Origin: Adineta steineri
Taxonomy: Eukaryota; Rotifera; Eurotatoria; Adinetida; Adinetidae
NCBI GenBank assembly: GCA_905250115.1
Contig: CAJNOI010000038.1
Span: 402,308-466,307, forward strand
Direction of reading: 5' to 3'
Length of the DNA stretch: 64,000 nucleotides
Part shown: one piece after another, positions 1-11,177 of the stretch
Position numbering within the stretch: the stretch's first letter is position 1
Layout of the letters: the number at the start of each line of letters is the position of its first letter
Notes under the pieces: model-generated
What the model saw: the letters and a program-made list of their open reading frames with translations, nothing else
Database searches by the model: none
What the model was told of the DNA's origin: nothing
Position numbers and translations under genes: made by a program

Positions 1-578
1 AAATTATCAGTTGATGCCATTTCTTCCACTGTGATAAAACTCATGGCTATCGAGTCTTGATGGTATTGTTTAATGTCGAATTGTAATCGTTGACATATGT
101 CATGAATGTTGGTATGAACGCTCTTGATTTTGTGCCATTTTTTTGTCCATCTCTCATGTCTGGATTTGTTGCCACAAAAGATATAAATACCATCTAACTG
201 TGGCATGCCATGGATTTTAGAAACTAGATCTTGACCTAAGGAGCCTGAGGTTATGACAAAGGCTCTTTCATTGTTAATCTGGGTAAGTATTTCGATGCAC
301 TGATTCGACTGAGTGCATAAGTTGACGTCGGTGACCACGTTTTTCAACTGATCTAGCGTGTTTTGGCAGTCTTTGTTTGTTTGATCGATGTTGGCATCTA
401 CCCAAATGATAAGGTAGTTTTGTGCCGTACGGTGTCGTTGTTGATAAATATTAGGTGATGCCGTTGATTTTAATGTTGTTGTAGGACTTTCTTTCGATTC
501 TATTGATGTTGCTGTAGGATTTTCTGTAGATTTCTTTGATCTTATTGTAAGTTTTATTTTCGATATTTGTGCACCCAT
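1..578 (-). CDS. N-terminal part of a bdelloid ADP-ribosyltransferase/TPR-type protein (cut by window edge)
   Basis: An uninterrupted reading frame of 192 codons runs on the minus strand from an ATG at 578 off the left edge, so the C-terminal part is missing. Motifs seen are NYLIIWVDANID, QCIEILTQIN, FVITSGSLGQDLV, MPQLDGIYIFCGNKSRHE and DSIAMSFITV. I recognise this from memory as the conserved N-terminal region of large, much-expanded bdelloid proteins that usually continue into an NAD:arginine ADP-ribosyltransferase domain and/or TPR (kinesin-light-chain-like) repeats. That downstream part is not visible here, so enzyme activity is inference. The N-terminus MGAQISK fits the N-myristoylation consensus (Gly2, Ser6, Lys7), which suggests membrane anchoring. 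Residues 8-45 are a low-complexity Ser/Thr/Lys linker. No intron is seen in this part. The start is the only ATG before the conserved region. Confidence 0.7.
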   Translation of the reverse strand, partial: MGAQISKIKLTIRSKKSTENPTATSIESKESPTTTLKSTASPNIYQQRHRTAQNYLIIWVDANIDQTNKDCQNTLDQLKNVVTDVNLCTQSNQCIEILTQINNERAFVITSGSLGQDLVSKIHGMPQLDGIYIFCGNKSRHERWTKKWHKIKSVHTNIHDICQRLQFDIKQYHQDSIAMSFITVEEMASTDN

Positions 579-1777
579 ATCGCCTTAAAATGTGAACTAA
601 GTTTTTATGTGGAATTAAATTGATTATGATTGATTTAATGGACAGCTAAAATTCATGTCACCTATTTACAAAGGCAGTGACTTAATTTTTCTCGGTTTTT
701 TGATGGCTTCGAATGTTTGTGTTTTTTTTGTTGTCGCTCGAAGACAAACACCACCTAGTTTCTATTGAAAATGGCACTGTGAAGAGCAAAAAAAAGATCA
801 AAACAAACAAATTTGTTGGTAAGATTATCGAAGGAACGAACAAAACAGAAGCCAACAATTGAATTCATTTTGTTGTTATTCTTTCCAAATTTCTCTTGCC
901 TCTGCTTACATTGTTACTGCCGTTTGCCAATATGTACATGACACTTTTCTCATCGACCCTATTGACGGTGTGGGTGGAGTGAATCACTTGGTAATTGTGA
1001 GGGAGAGGCTGGGTGTGATTGTTGTCACTAAGAGATCATTATATTCACACCCACCCAAACACACCCTGATCTTTGCATTATTTAGCTCCTCATTTCAGTT
1101 ATTTTATTAGAATGCTTTTTACAGATTTTTATTAACTCATTTTATTATATTATCAATGACCAAAAATATAATAGTCAATCAAAATTCATTACAATAACTC
1201 GATCATAGTAATACATAACAATCATCCTACTTTTATAACAAATCATCGAAAAAAAAATATTATCGTGATACTATTATTTATTATTTTTGAAACGAAACTA
1301 CGGATTTATACATAAGTAAAATTCTACAAATTCCCTTTTTTAAAGATCTCAAGATTGTAGATCAAAATAGAGCAAAATAATTTTAGGGTGCATTTATTTT
1401 TTTTAATGATACAAAAAATAAATAAATCACACTCATTTTAACACATGTTATCCATGCTTCTTTCAAACAAAACGAAAGAAAACAAGTTTCAATGACAATT
1501 CGATTATCGAATCTTTTAAAATCTTGATTTCGTAGTCTTATGATTAATTCAATTTGCACTCAAAGTTAATCTTACCTAAATAGTATAAATCAATAGAGTA
1601 AGACATGGCTTATTAAAAAGATATCAGATTTCATTTTTGTTTCTTCAGAAAATGAAACTAAATTTATATAAATAGTGATATTAAGAATGTCAATATATCG
1701 TAGCTCTAAGATAAAGGCAAATAAAAGAAAAAAAAGAATAAAGAGCATTACTTTTTTTTGAAAGCGATACATATTCT
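579..1777. other. Intergenic region between the divergent ART-type and AprA-like genes
   Basis: About 1.2 kb of AT-rich DNA separates two divergently oriented genes and should hold both promoters. An 83-codon open frame at 859-1110 on the plus strand is somewhat richer in G than its surroundings, but it has no recognisable motif. I see no RNA gene or repeat. Confidence 0.5.
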
Positions 1778-3949
1778 ATGATGTATTTTATTGGTCTATC
1801 TTGTATTGTTGTTTTTATTATTATTTCAAATAATTGTCTTGCTACACCTCTTGATGATTATGTTAATACCCCGGATCCAATGTTCAGTTGGAAACGTCTT
1901 CAGACCTATCCTTTTCCAACTTATACGCTTTTTATCTTGAATATGACATCACAACGATGGTTTGATGGTAAAAATCATATTTTTATAAAATATTCGCTGA
2001 TTGCTCTTTATATATATATATATACATAGATTCATTTTCTTCACAACCAATATGGTGGCACTATATAGCTATTACAGTTCCAAAAAATATTCGTCGTTAT
2101 AAAACAGCATTTCTAATGGTTAGTAGTGGTGATAATACTGATTCGTGAGTATATACATGTAAAATAGTTTGATATATTTATTTATGAATTCCAGAGTACC
2201 TACTAGCAATCCAATGACATATCTGGCAATAAATTCATCTAGTATTACAGCGACAATATGGCAAATACCAAATCAACCATTTCAATTTTGGGTAACTTAT
2301 TTCATTACATTATATGATAACTGATTTATTATAGGCTGATCCATTGAAAAAACTTCGTGACGAAGATGCACTTATTGCATGGACATGGAAACAATATCTT
2401 GATACGAATGGTATGGATCCTCGAGTACTGCTCCGTTTTCCAATGACTAAGGTAAAGATAAACAAAAACTAAATAGATTATTTATTGCTAACAGGCAGTT
2501 GTACGAGCTATGGATACTATTGAACAATTCTTACTACAAGAACGTATTACTGTACCACAAGAATTTGTTGTTGGTGGTGCTTCCAAAGTAAATACTACTA
2601 TGTTTGAATAAATTTCATATACATATATTATAATTGTTTATGTTTTAGCGTGGATGGACAAGTAAATCTAGAACAAATTTTTCTATTTTATTCTACATCG
2701 AGTTTTAGCATGGACAACTGCTGCTGTCGATAATACAAGAGTAGTAGCTGCAGTTCCTATTGTTATGGATTTACTTAATATCCGTTCAGTAAGAAAAAGA
2801 TTCTTCATATAAATAAATTAATTAATTCTTTGTAGAACATGATGTCACATTATCGGGTATGTGCCTAATTTAATTGGCAAAGATAATATATTGATTTTAA
2901 TAGTCTCTTGGAGGATGGACATTTGTATTTGATGATTATTATGAGATGAATATAACTCGCTATATGGATAACCCTCTTATGGATAAACTATCTGAAATGG
3001 TTGATCCCTATTGTAAGACATTGAATAAAATTTATTTAACTATGATAAAAATATGTTTATTTTGAAGCATATTTTGATCGATATAGCAAAACTAAAATCT
3101 TTCAACTTCAAGGTGCTGGTGATGAATTTTTTTTTCCTGATAGCGAAGTAAAACTCTATTTATTATCTATTTAAAATTTTACTCATTATTAGGATTTCTT
3201 CTGGAATGAATTACAAGTAGCTACTGGAGGATCTCACTTGAGGTAAGATAGTTGAGGAATAAAATAAATCATAAACTATATTTTATACACAGAAGAATAC
3301 CAAATACTGGTCATAGTATACGAGGATATGAAGAGAGTTTATCGAGCTTTTATCTTAGTGTCGCGGATGTAAGTAGATATTATTTTTATTTTATCTAATA
3401 ATTGATAAATATAGCGAATACCATTACCATCAATGAAATGGACTCGAACTATGAATGGAACACATGGTTTTATTCATGTTACCATTGATTTTAGTTCTGG
3501 AAAACCAAAACCAACAACTGTTAGTGGTTATCAAGCTCGTACTAGTGATACATTAAGGTAAGATTAGAAAAGTATTAGATGAAGATTATTAATATTTTGT
3601 AGACGTGATTTTCGACAAGCAAAAGTTGATCAAACTACAGGTAATATTGTCGCTAATCCTATAGTATGGGCAAATACAGGTGTTCAATTCCAGGTTATAT
3701 TTAAAATTATTATTTATCTATACATTATTATTATTATTATGTATCTAGGGACAAAGTGGTACAACAGCTTCCTATTTATTAACAGTTTCTATTCCAACTG
3801 ATGGTTATTGGCTAGCAACATTCATTCAAGCGACATTTGATGGGCGTCAAGGTACAATATTGACTCTAACAACAGAAACTCTTATTCTACCAAATACATA
3901 TCCAGTACCAGAATGCAATGATCAAGAATGTTATGGGACACTTGTTTAA
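1778..3949 (+). CDS. Secreted PhoPQ-activated pathogenicity-related / AprA-like alpha/beta hydrolase
   Basis: The gene has about 14 exons joined by 45-65 nt introns and encodes roughly 490 aa. Residues 1-22 are a signal peptide ending ...NNCLA. The mature protein has the family landmarks in order: LDDYVNTPDPMFSW, WWHYIAITVP, DALIAWTWKQYL, GGASKRGWTTW, VAAVPIVMDLLN, LGGWTFVFDDYY, QGAGDEFFFPD and PNTGHSI. In this family (PhoPQ_related; Dictyostelium AprA, a secreted proliferation repressor) the fold is alpha/beta hydrolase. The Ser of GGASK, the Asp of GAGDEFF and the His of NTGHS would form the catalytic triad, and all three are present. The substrate is unknown. The intron between ACA-A and CA-TGG restores the WTTW motif. 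The TAA is at 3947-3949, and the next gene starts 125 bp downstream on the same strand. The family is patchy in animals, so old horizontal transfer is possible, but the many introns show full domestication. Confidence 0.85.
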
Positions 3950-4074
3950 AACTCTTTAGAAAAAAGAACGCAAGAATTTTTTTTTGAAACTGCATAAGAA
4001 AATAAAACACGAGACATTTTTTTTGTCATTTTTAACTTTCTTCTGCCTCCTGTAAAAGAATATTTCTTTCTTCT

Positions 4075-5024
4075 ATGATGAATATTAATTTTAAAAATGT
4101 ATTTGGTATTCCCTTGATAATCTTTATAGTATCTTGGTTATTATTTTTGACATGGTCATGTCAGAATAATCAAAAACTGAGAATATTAACAAGAAACACA
4201 TCGAATACACAATCAATATTTAAAACAGGTCCAGGCATTCATTCATCTTGGTTAAGACAAATTCATCAACATGAACAAAAAATTTATTCACAGAATGGTG
4301 AAGATGGAATACTCTTATGGATATTTGCAAATATTGGTACAGTTAATTATCCACCACGTTTTGTTGAATTTGGTACTGAAAATGGAGATGAATGTAATAC
4401 ACGTTTTCTTCGTGAACAATTAGGTTGGCAAGGATTAATGATGGATGGAAATTATGAAATTCCAGGTATAAATCTTTATAAAGAAAATGTTACATCAAAA
4501 AATATCAATGAACTATTAGCAAAATATCAAACACCATCTTTACTTGATCTTCTTTCAATTGATCTTGAGTAAAATCTACATAAATATTTCGTTTTTATAT
4601 TAATTTAATTTTTTATAAAATTAGTTTTGACGATTATTTTGTATGGAAATCAATTTTACAAGCAAATCGATTTCATGCACGTGTCGTTATAATTGAATAT
4701 AATTATGCAATTCCACCAAATGAAAATCGTGTTGTTGACCCGAATCAAGATTCTCGTCGATGGACAGGTACAATGCATTTTGGTGCCGGTATTTTAGCAA
4801 TGGCAGCACTTGGTCGTGCTTATAATTATACATTAATTTATGCAGATAAAATGGGTGTTAATTTATTTTTTATTCAAACTTCTATACTTATTGATCAAAA
4901 TATTCTTCATAAAGTACGATCAGTTGAACAAATACATGTACCAAAACCTATTGTCTATTGGAATCATCCTCAAGAACGAGATGAAACAAGACGATGGATA
5001 TGGAATGATACTGTATGGAAATAA
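4075..5024 (+). CDS. Membrane-anchored FkbM/Methyltransf_21-like protein
   Basis: There are two exons (4075-4568 and 4625-5024), about 298 aa. An N-terminal hydrophobic segment (about residues 12-28, IPLIIFIVSWLLFLTW) suggests a type II membrane or signal anchor. The soluble part carries IYSQNGEDGILLWIF, FVEFGTENGDECNTRFLRE (a motif-I-like glycine region), GWQGLMMDG, LLSIDLDFDDY and VVIIEYN. These match the FkbM-like class I SAM-methyltransferase fold as I remember it. No substrate can be deduced. The splice GA|T restores LSIDLDFDDY. It lies 125 bp after the AprA-like gene on the same strand. Family assignment is moderate; a non-methylating relative of this fold is possible. Confidence 0.75.
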
Positions 5025-5507
5025 TACATCTATTAATTTTGTTTTTTATTTTTTTTATATGTAATATAGCGGCATCTAACCTATTGTTGTCAGTTTGTTA
5101 TTAATAAAAGTCATAGTTACCTGACAAAACATGGCAGACTTTAAGTAGGAGTGTAAAAAAAGTTTTCTTTTCCTTCTATAGTCATGGTGTGAAGATAGAA
5201 AGAAAACACAGAAGAAGACGTCGAGCAATTAGATCCATAACTATAGAAAAATATACATCTACGTCGTTATTTTATGACAGTCTGATGTTATAAAGAGAAG
5301 AAAAAAAAATATCTACTTTCCTTTTCTAACAGATCATGCAAACTATCTTTAGCCGGCAGGTGCACTATTTTAACGAATCGTTATGACATTAAGAAACCAT
5401 ACATTTCAACATAAATAACAGATTTATTGTTCACAAAATAAAATGGCTTCCTAAAATTTTTTTTTTGTTTTTGTTTATAGATTAAACAAATCTTCTCTTT
5501 TATATGG
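5025..5507. other. Intergenic region before the ZDHHC gene
   Basis: About 480 bp, AT-rich, without a coding feature. It ends in a T-rich tract and an AG at 5479-5480 (see the acceptor entry), 27 nt before the next start codon. Confidence 0.5.
5462..5480 (+). promoter_or_regulatory. Splice-acceptor-like site just upstream of the ZDHHC start
   Basis: A pyrimidine-rich run (TTTTTGTTTTTGTTTATAG) ends in AG 27 nt before the ATG at 5508. It is either the 3' end of a 5'-UTR intron or a spliced-leader trans-splice acceptor, which bdelloids are known to use. Confidence 0.45.
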
Positions 5508-6711
5508 ATGGCAGTAATAAGTTTTGCTACAACAGATGTACCCGATGTTGGTCAACGTCGTAAAAATGCATTATCATTACCACTATATTATGTACAAATA
5601 TTAGCGATTATTCTTATTTTATTTATTGTTTTAATGAATTATTTAACATTATGTGTGAATATTCCAACACATCCATGGCAATGGTTAAGTATTGTTATAT
5701 CATCAGTGTTTATTCTTCCATTTTTAATTCTTTTTATTATAATCACACTTGTTGATCCAGCTGAAGATTCAGTAATCAATCAAAATCATGGACCACGAAC
5801 TGATTTTGATCGAAATTTACATCAACATGTTATAACAAATTATTATTGTAATATATGTGATGCACATGTTACAGCGAAAGCAAAACATTGTTCATCATGT
5901 AATAAATGTGTCTATTCATTTGATCATCATTGCATATGGCTAAATACCTGTGTTGGAGGCAAAAATTATCGTCTTTTTTTCTCCATGTTAATTTTAATTG
6001 TTATTGGAACATTATTTATTTTTATCAATAGTTTACTTCAATTTATTGGTTCGTTTCAAAATTCATCTTCAATGATAAGTTTAAAACCATATTATGGCTT
6101 AGATCAATATGCTATATTAATGATTCCATCATCACAAGCTGCATTTCAAGTTATATCAATGATTGTAGCAGTTATTTCTATTGTTGCATTTGGAATGACA
6201 GGATATCTTCTTGCTTTTCATATCTTTCTATGTAAGTTTCGAGGCTAAAAAAAGAAATATATGAGAATTTTTGTTTATATAAGATTATCAAAAAATGTCA
6301 ACATATGATTATGTTGTTCATCGACGACATAATCGTACAATCGATCAAACATTAACACAATTTAATCAACTGACTCAAAATCCAAATGCAGAACAAAAAA
6401 ATTTACAACAAAAAGTTGATTTTTTTATTGAAAATTTATTTAATCTTAATTTTGTTTTTTTTTGTATCTTTAGAAATTGAAAAATAATCGAGTAGGGCTG
6501 GCAAAAGAAAATGGTACAACAAATCAACCTCAAAATGGACGAATTTTTACAGTGGAAGAAAATCATGTATGAAAAAACAACATTTTCACTTCTCAATTAT
6601 TTTCTATATGTGTAGAGAGAAAATCCACGATCTTTATCAAGCTGTGGAAATACAAATCAACAATCTTACATCGTTAATAAATCCTATCAAGATGAAGACG
6701 AACAGTATTAA
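5508..6711 (+). CDS. DHHC-type palmitoyltransferase, ZDHHC1/11-like
   Basis: Three or four exons. The product should S-palmitoylate membrane-associated proteins. TM segments lie at about residues 28-50 and 57-81. The cysteine-rich domain follows at about 112-165 ([20 protein letters not shown], the catalytic DHHC at 139-142, then [14 protein letters not shown]). Two more TM segments lie at about 158-180 and 212-240. After the first intron the frame resumes as [13 protein letters not shown], the (L/M)(S/T)TYDY segment that follows the last TM in ZDHHC1/11, which supports the join. The C-terminal tail is polar and ends [11 protein letters not shown]. The ATG at 5508 is the first that opens the frame. 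The ankyrin gene begins 157 bp after the stop at 6711. Confidence 0.9.
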
Positions 6712-6854
6712 TAGTAATTATTTTATTAGGTGATCAAATATATCGTAACTGTAATTCTTAAGAGTTTCTTTATTTTTAATTTTCAATGTTATCATAAACT
6801 TGTTATTTATAAAAGAAAATAAAAAAAACGAATTGTGCTATTCAATATTATTCT

Positions 6855-6868
6855 TTCGATTTTTGCAG
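6855..6868 (+). promoter_or_regulatory. Splice-acceptor-like site immediately abutting the ankyrin gene ATG
   Basis: TTTCGATTTTTGCAG ends directly at the ATG (6869). Only 157 bp separate this ATG from the stop of the upstream gene, so there is little room for a 5'-UTR exon plus intron. This is the best single candidate here for an operon-internal trans-splice acceptor. Confidence 0.5.
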
Positions 6869-7525
6869 ATGACAGAACATCAACTAGTTCTTTTGAATGC
6901 AATTGAAAAAGGACATACTTCAATTGTACTTAAACTTCTACGAAATCATATTAATTTAGATGTGACAGATATTTATGGTAGAACACCACTCATGATTGTT
7001 TGTTGATAAATTTTATTTTATACAAAAAAAAAAAATATTATTTTTTTTCTCTATAGGCAGCTAAATATGGTCGAACTGATATTGTTAAAGTTCTATTAGA
7101 ACATATGGGAACAACAGGTATCAATACAGATCATGGTGGAAAGACCGCATTACATTATGCAGCTGAAAGTTCAGAATTACCAGTAAGTTGAAGATAAAAA
7201 AAAACGAATGAAATATATAAATTTTCTATTGTAGATCATTAAAATATTATGTAAACGTCAAACACCATCGATGACAATGGCAACAATACGAACGAAACTT
7301 ATCCCACTTGATTATACACTTCGTAATACTGATATTCATCCAATATTGAATAAATATACTGAAGGTGGTGAGATTAGTGCTGGTGAAAGTGATGATGATG
7401 ATGAAGATGCACCTATGCCTGGCGTCTACGTCAAATCGAAGAAGAAGAAAGGTAGTGGCAAGAAAAAAGGTGGCAAAAAATCAGGATCAAAGAAGAAAAA
7501 GAAGGGTGGAAAAAAGAAGAAATAA
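6869..7525 (+). CDS. Small ankyrin-repeat protein with acidic patch and lysine-rich tail
   Basis: Three exons with unambiguous junctions (6869-6997, 7057-7182, 7235-7525) encode 181 aa. Residues 1-90 are two to three ankyrin repeats (DIYGRTPLMIAAKYGRTDIV and GGKTALHYAAESS are diagnostic). Residues about 120-150 include an acidic run (SDDDDED). The last ~33 residues are almost only Lys, Gly and Ser (blocks of KKKK, GSGKKKGGKK). Ankyrin repeats bind proteins; the basic tail could bind nucleic acid, microtubules or acidic lipids, which is inference. I do not recognise an orthologue. It lies between ZDHHC and Arp3, all on the plus strand. Confidence 0.85.
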
Positions 7526-7895
7526 ACATTGATGTTTTCTTTATAAATATTTATATTCTGTCTTCCATATTTAATATAATTTATTTAAAAAAATATATGA
7601 ACAATAAATGTACAAAACCACCCTTAAGATGTCGCTTATATCTATTCCATTATTTTACAATGCATCTGTATGGTTACATACAAAAGAAACAGAAAAATAT
7701 CTGATGAATCATTTTACCCTTTTCTCTCTCTCTTTAATAGTAGTCCCATCATAATCGCTTACTCGTTTATTGTTAAGTAAACTGTAAGCAAGTGATAAGA
7801 TAATAAAACCATAGTTTTTCTGTTATACTGAAACAAAAAAATTCTTATATCATTTAAATTTCTTTTCTATTTACTACAGATAATTATTATTAATT
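7526..7895. other. Intergenic region with poly(A) signal and acceptor-like site before Arp3
   Basis: It contains AATAAA within GAACAATAAATG near 7602, the likely 3' end of the ankyrin gene, and a TATTTACTACAG acceptor-like site ending at 7879, 16 nt before the Arp3 ATG. Nothing else is visible. Confidence 0.5.
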
Positions 7896-9632
7896 ATGAC
7901 GGGGCGTCTTCCAGCCTGCGTCATTGACAATGGTACAGGTTATACTAAATTAGGTTATGCTGGTAATAATGAACCACATTTTATCATTCCATCAGGTAAT
8001 TAAATTAAACATTATTTGATGATAATAATAAATATTTTTTTTCTTCGAAAATTATTCTAGCTATTGCTGTTCGAGAACGTCCAGGTGGTAGTCGAATTGG
8101 ACAATCAGGAGAAGATTTAGATTTTTTTATTGGTGATGAAGCATTCAATGCAAAAGGTTATTCCGTAAAATATCCAATTCGTCATGGTATTGTCGAAGAT
8201 TGGGATCTTATGGAAAAATATTGGGAACATTGTTTATTTAAATATCTTCGATGTGATCCTGGTTAGTAAAAATTTTCTCTATTATTTCTTTTATCTTCTA
8301 ATTCTCTTTATTTATTGTAGAAGATCATCATTTTCTTCTGGTAAATTAATTTATTTTTATTGAATCTTCTGTATTTTTATTTTTTCTGAAGACTGAACCA
8401 CCATTGAATACACCAGAAAATCGTGAATATACAGCTGAAATTATGTTCGAATTATTCAATGTACCTGGTTTATATATCGCTTTACAAGTAAATTTAATTA
8501 TTTAATGATTTTATATGCATGAAGAGATATTTTAGGCGACACTTGCATTATATGCATCATGGATTGCCAGTGATGTAAAAAATATGCTTACTGGTCTTGT
8601 TGTTGATTCAGGAGATGGTGTTACTCACGTAGTTCCTGTTGCTGATGGTTATCTTATAGGTAGTAGTATCAAACATATTCCAATATCTGGTCGTGATATA
8701 ACCTATTTCGTCCAATCGTTATTACGTGAAAGAGAACCAAATATTCCACCTGAACAATCACTTGAAACAGCTAAAGCTATTAAAGTATATTTTCCTATAA
8801 TTTTATTTATTTGAATGAATTCAACTGTTTCTTCTTTTCATAGGAACGTTATTGTTATGTATGTCCTGATATTGCTAAAGAATTTTCGAAATATGATGAA
8901 GACCCGCGTAAGAATTATTTACAATATACAGGCATTAATTCAGTTACTAAAAAACCATTCAATGTCGATGTTGGACATGAACGTTTTCTTGGACCGGAGA
9001 TATTTTTTAATCCTGAAGTATGCATACTCTTTTGTTTTCATATAAATCAGTTCATATTTTTATATATTAGTTTTCTAATCCGGAATATAATACATCTTTA
9101 TCAAAATTAATTGATGATATCATTCAAGATTGTCCTGTTGATGTTCGACGTAAACTTTACAGCGTATGTTAAAAAATATATATTGATTTATATTATAATC
9201 ATAACATTTATTTTTAAAAGAACATTGTCTTATCCGGTGGTAGTACTATGTTTAAAGGATTTGAAAAACGTTTAAAACGTGATGTACAACGATTAGTTGA
9301 TGGTCGACTTCGAGAATCTGAAGAACTTAGTAAACATAAAGTACGAATAATTTAAAAATCTCTTAAAAAATTATTCATTATCTTCTTTTTTTATTTCTAG
9401 CCTGAACCTATTGATGTAAAAGTTGTAGCTCATGCAATGCAACGTTATGCTGTTTGGTTCGGTGGTAGTTTAGCTGCAAGCACAGTAAGAAAAAACAAAA
9501 GAAAATAATTTTTCTCCTATTATTCATTTTTCTTTTAAGCCAAATTTCTACGAAGTTTGTCATACACGTCAAGAATACGAAGAAAAAGGTCCAAGCATTT
9601 GTCGTTATAATGCTGTATTTAATCTTGTGTGA
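7896..9632 (+). CDS. ACTR3: Actin-related protein 3 (Arp2/3 complex)
   Basis: About nine exons with 45-60 nt introns. Arp3 with Arp2 forms the template for a branched actin filament within the seven-subunit Arp2/3 complex. Actin-fold nucleotide-binding motifs are all visible: phosphate loop 1 ([16 protein letters not shown]), phosphate loop 2 ([18 protein letters not shown]) and the adenosine motif ([15 protein letters not shown]). Arp3-specific stretches include [47 protein letters not shown] and [18 protein letters not shown]. The start codon begins [13 protein letters not shown] as in other Arp3 proteins. The stop is TGA at 9630-9632. Assignment is secure; length is as usual for Arp3. Confidence 0.97.
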
Positions 9633-9875
9633 ACGATTCTTTTCTTTTGTTATTTGCTTTTTGTTTCTAACTTTGTACGGAATGAACTTTATTCTGTGTT
9701 TTTTTTGCGCATTACTTCGTCTCTGTCATCTTCTAGATTTTAATAAGCTGAGAGAAAGAAAATTAACATTCGTTTTTTTTTGTGTTTATTTACACATGAT
9801 GATCTCGCCTATCTTCTTATCGCTTCTTTATATTTATGCAACAAAAACAAAACATTTTAAAAATAAAAATTTAAG

Positions 9876-11177
9876 CTAATCTGTTGATTGTGAAATATGG
9901 ATTTTTCTTTGAAGTTTTTCATATGGTATAAGAAATGATCGTTGTTTGAGAATATTTTCAGCTTGATGAAAAGGGAACATATATTCAATAGCACGATTAC
10001 TTGAACCAATTATTGTTGGATAATTTGTAAAAATATCTTTGGAATTATTATTAAGTGGAGAAATATTAACAGTAAAATTTGATTGAAATTCACATCCATT
10101 AAGAAGTGCACGAGTAATATGAACAATTAACATTGCTTCTGTATAATTCGAATGTAATTTTCGATTCATTGGAATCTGTATTGATTCTTGTTGTTCTGAT
10201 TGTATAGTAGATGTTGGTAAAAGATATTTCATAGCAATCTTTTGCCGTTCAATTAGATTTGTACACAATGGTAATCGCCGTTGAACATTTGAATAAACTG
10301 TTTCTTTATTTTTCAACATCGTTATTAAATCCCATTCTTTAAGTTTTTGTTTCGGTGTTTCTGATTGATTTTGAATAGATTTATTGATTATGGATTTTGA
10401 ATAAATATCTGAACATAATATTCCATCAATAGTTAAATGATGAGTAAGTATTGTTGAACATGAATTATCCATTGATCCATTTCCTACTATAAAAAAACCA
10501 TTAACACGACCATGTATATTCTCAGTTTGATCTAATATAGTTCTATGCGCATAGGTAGTATCAACACTTGCACCAAGACCAAATATTCGTTCATTTGGAA
10601 ATTTACTAACACGCGATGCAACATAAGTCATTAATTCATTTGGTTGTGTACAAATAATTAATGTAGCATGAGGTGAATAGATACATACTTGTGAAACAAC
10701 ATTTTCAACAAGTGATGCATTCGTTTGAATCCATGTTGATATACTTTCAGTTTCTAAAATAGAACTAAACGATTCTATCTAGATTTTAAATCACAAACCT
10801 AATTGATTATGTTGTACATTAATAATGATAATTGTTGAATTTTTTGTTTCCCAATAAGATTGAACCCATTCAAGATGTGTATTACTTCGATTAAATAAAG
10901 CAAGTAATTGAAGATCATTAAGTATAGGACGAACTTCTAGTTTTTGATAGATATCAAAAAGTTTGATACATTCAATTGAAGTTGATAATTTATAAGAAAG
11001 AAGAGCAGCAATCGACGAATATGTCGTTGCATTAATACCAATAAATGTAACACGAGGACAATGATAGTGAGTCGTTTGTAGAGAAGCATTACGAATAAAA
11101 AGACGATTTTGAATATTCGGTATTGATGGATTAGGAGGAAAACAAGATGATGGATGTAATTTAGGTCGATGTTTCAT
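9876..11177 (-). CDS. Degenerate L-lactate/malate dehydrogenase-like protein (probable pseudoenzyme)
   Basis: Two exons (11177-10799 and 10753-9876) are joined by a 45-nt intron, giving 418 aa. The fold is read from RVTFIGINATTYSSIAALLS (Rossmann beta-alpha-beta), STWIQTNASLVENVV, ATLIICTQPNELMTYVASRV, FPNERIFGLGASVDT and NGFFIVGNGS, which track the LDH/MDH order. Key residues are altered: the GxGxxG loop reads GINATT, the NPVD-type motif reads QPNE, and the catalytic-His motif (GEHGDS-type) is replaced by GNGSMDN. A working dehydrogenase is therefore unlikely. It resembles the LDH-like half of UEVLD-type proteins, which also lost catalysis, but no UEV domain is seen. The N-terminal ~45 residues are polar. 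It is divergent from PCNA, with 296 bp between the two start codons. Confidence 0.75.

Noticed and set aside
1010..1070. CACCC/ACACCC-rich stretch resembling the bdelloid telomeric repeat
   Set aside because: Only irregular CACCC words; no tandem array of the TGTGGG unit.
859..1110. 83-codon open frame with somewhat GC-richer sequence
   Set aside because: No motif, no codon bias like the true genes and no plausible splice continuation; it may be a chance frame.
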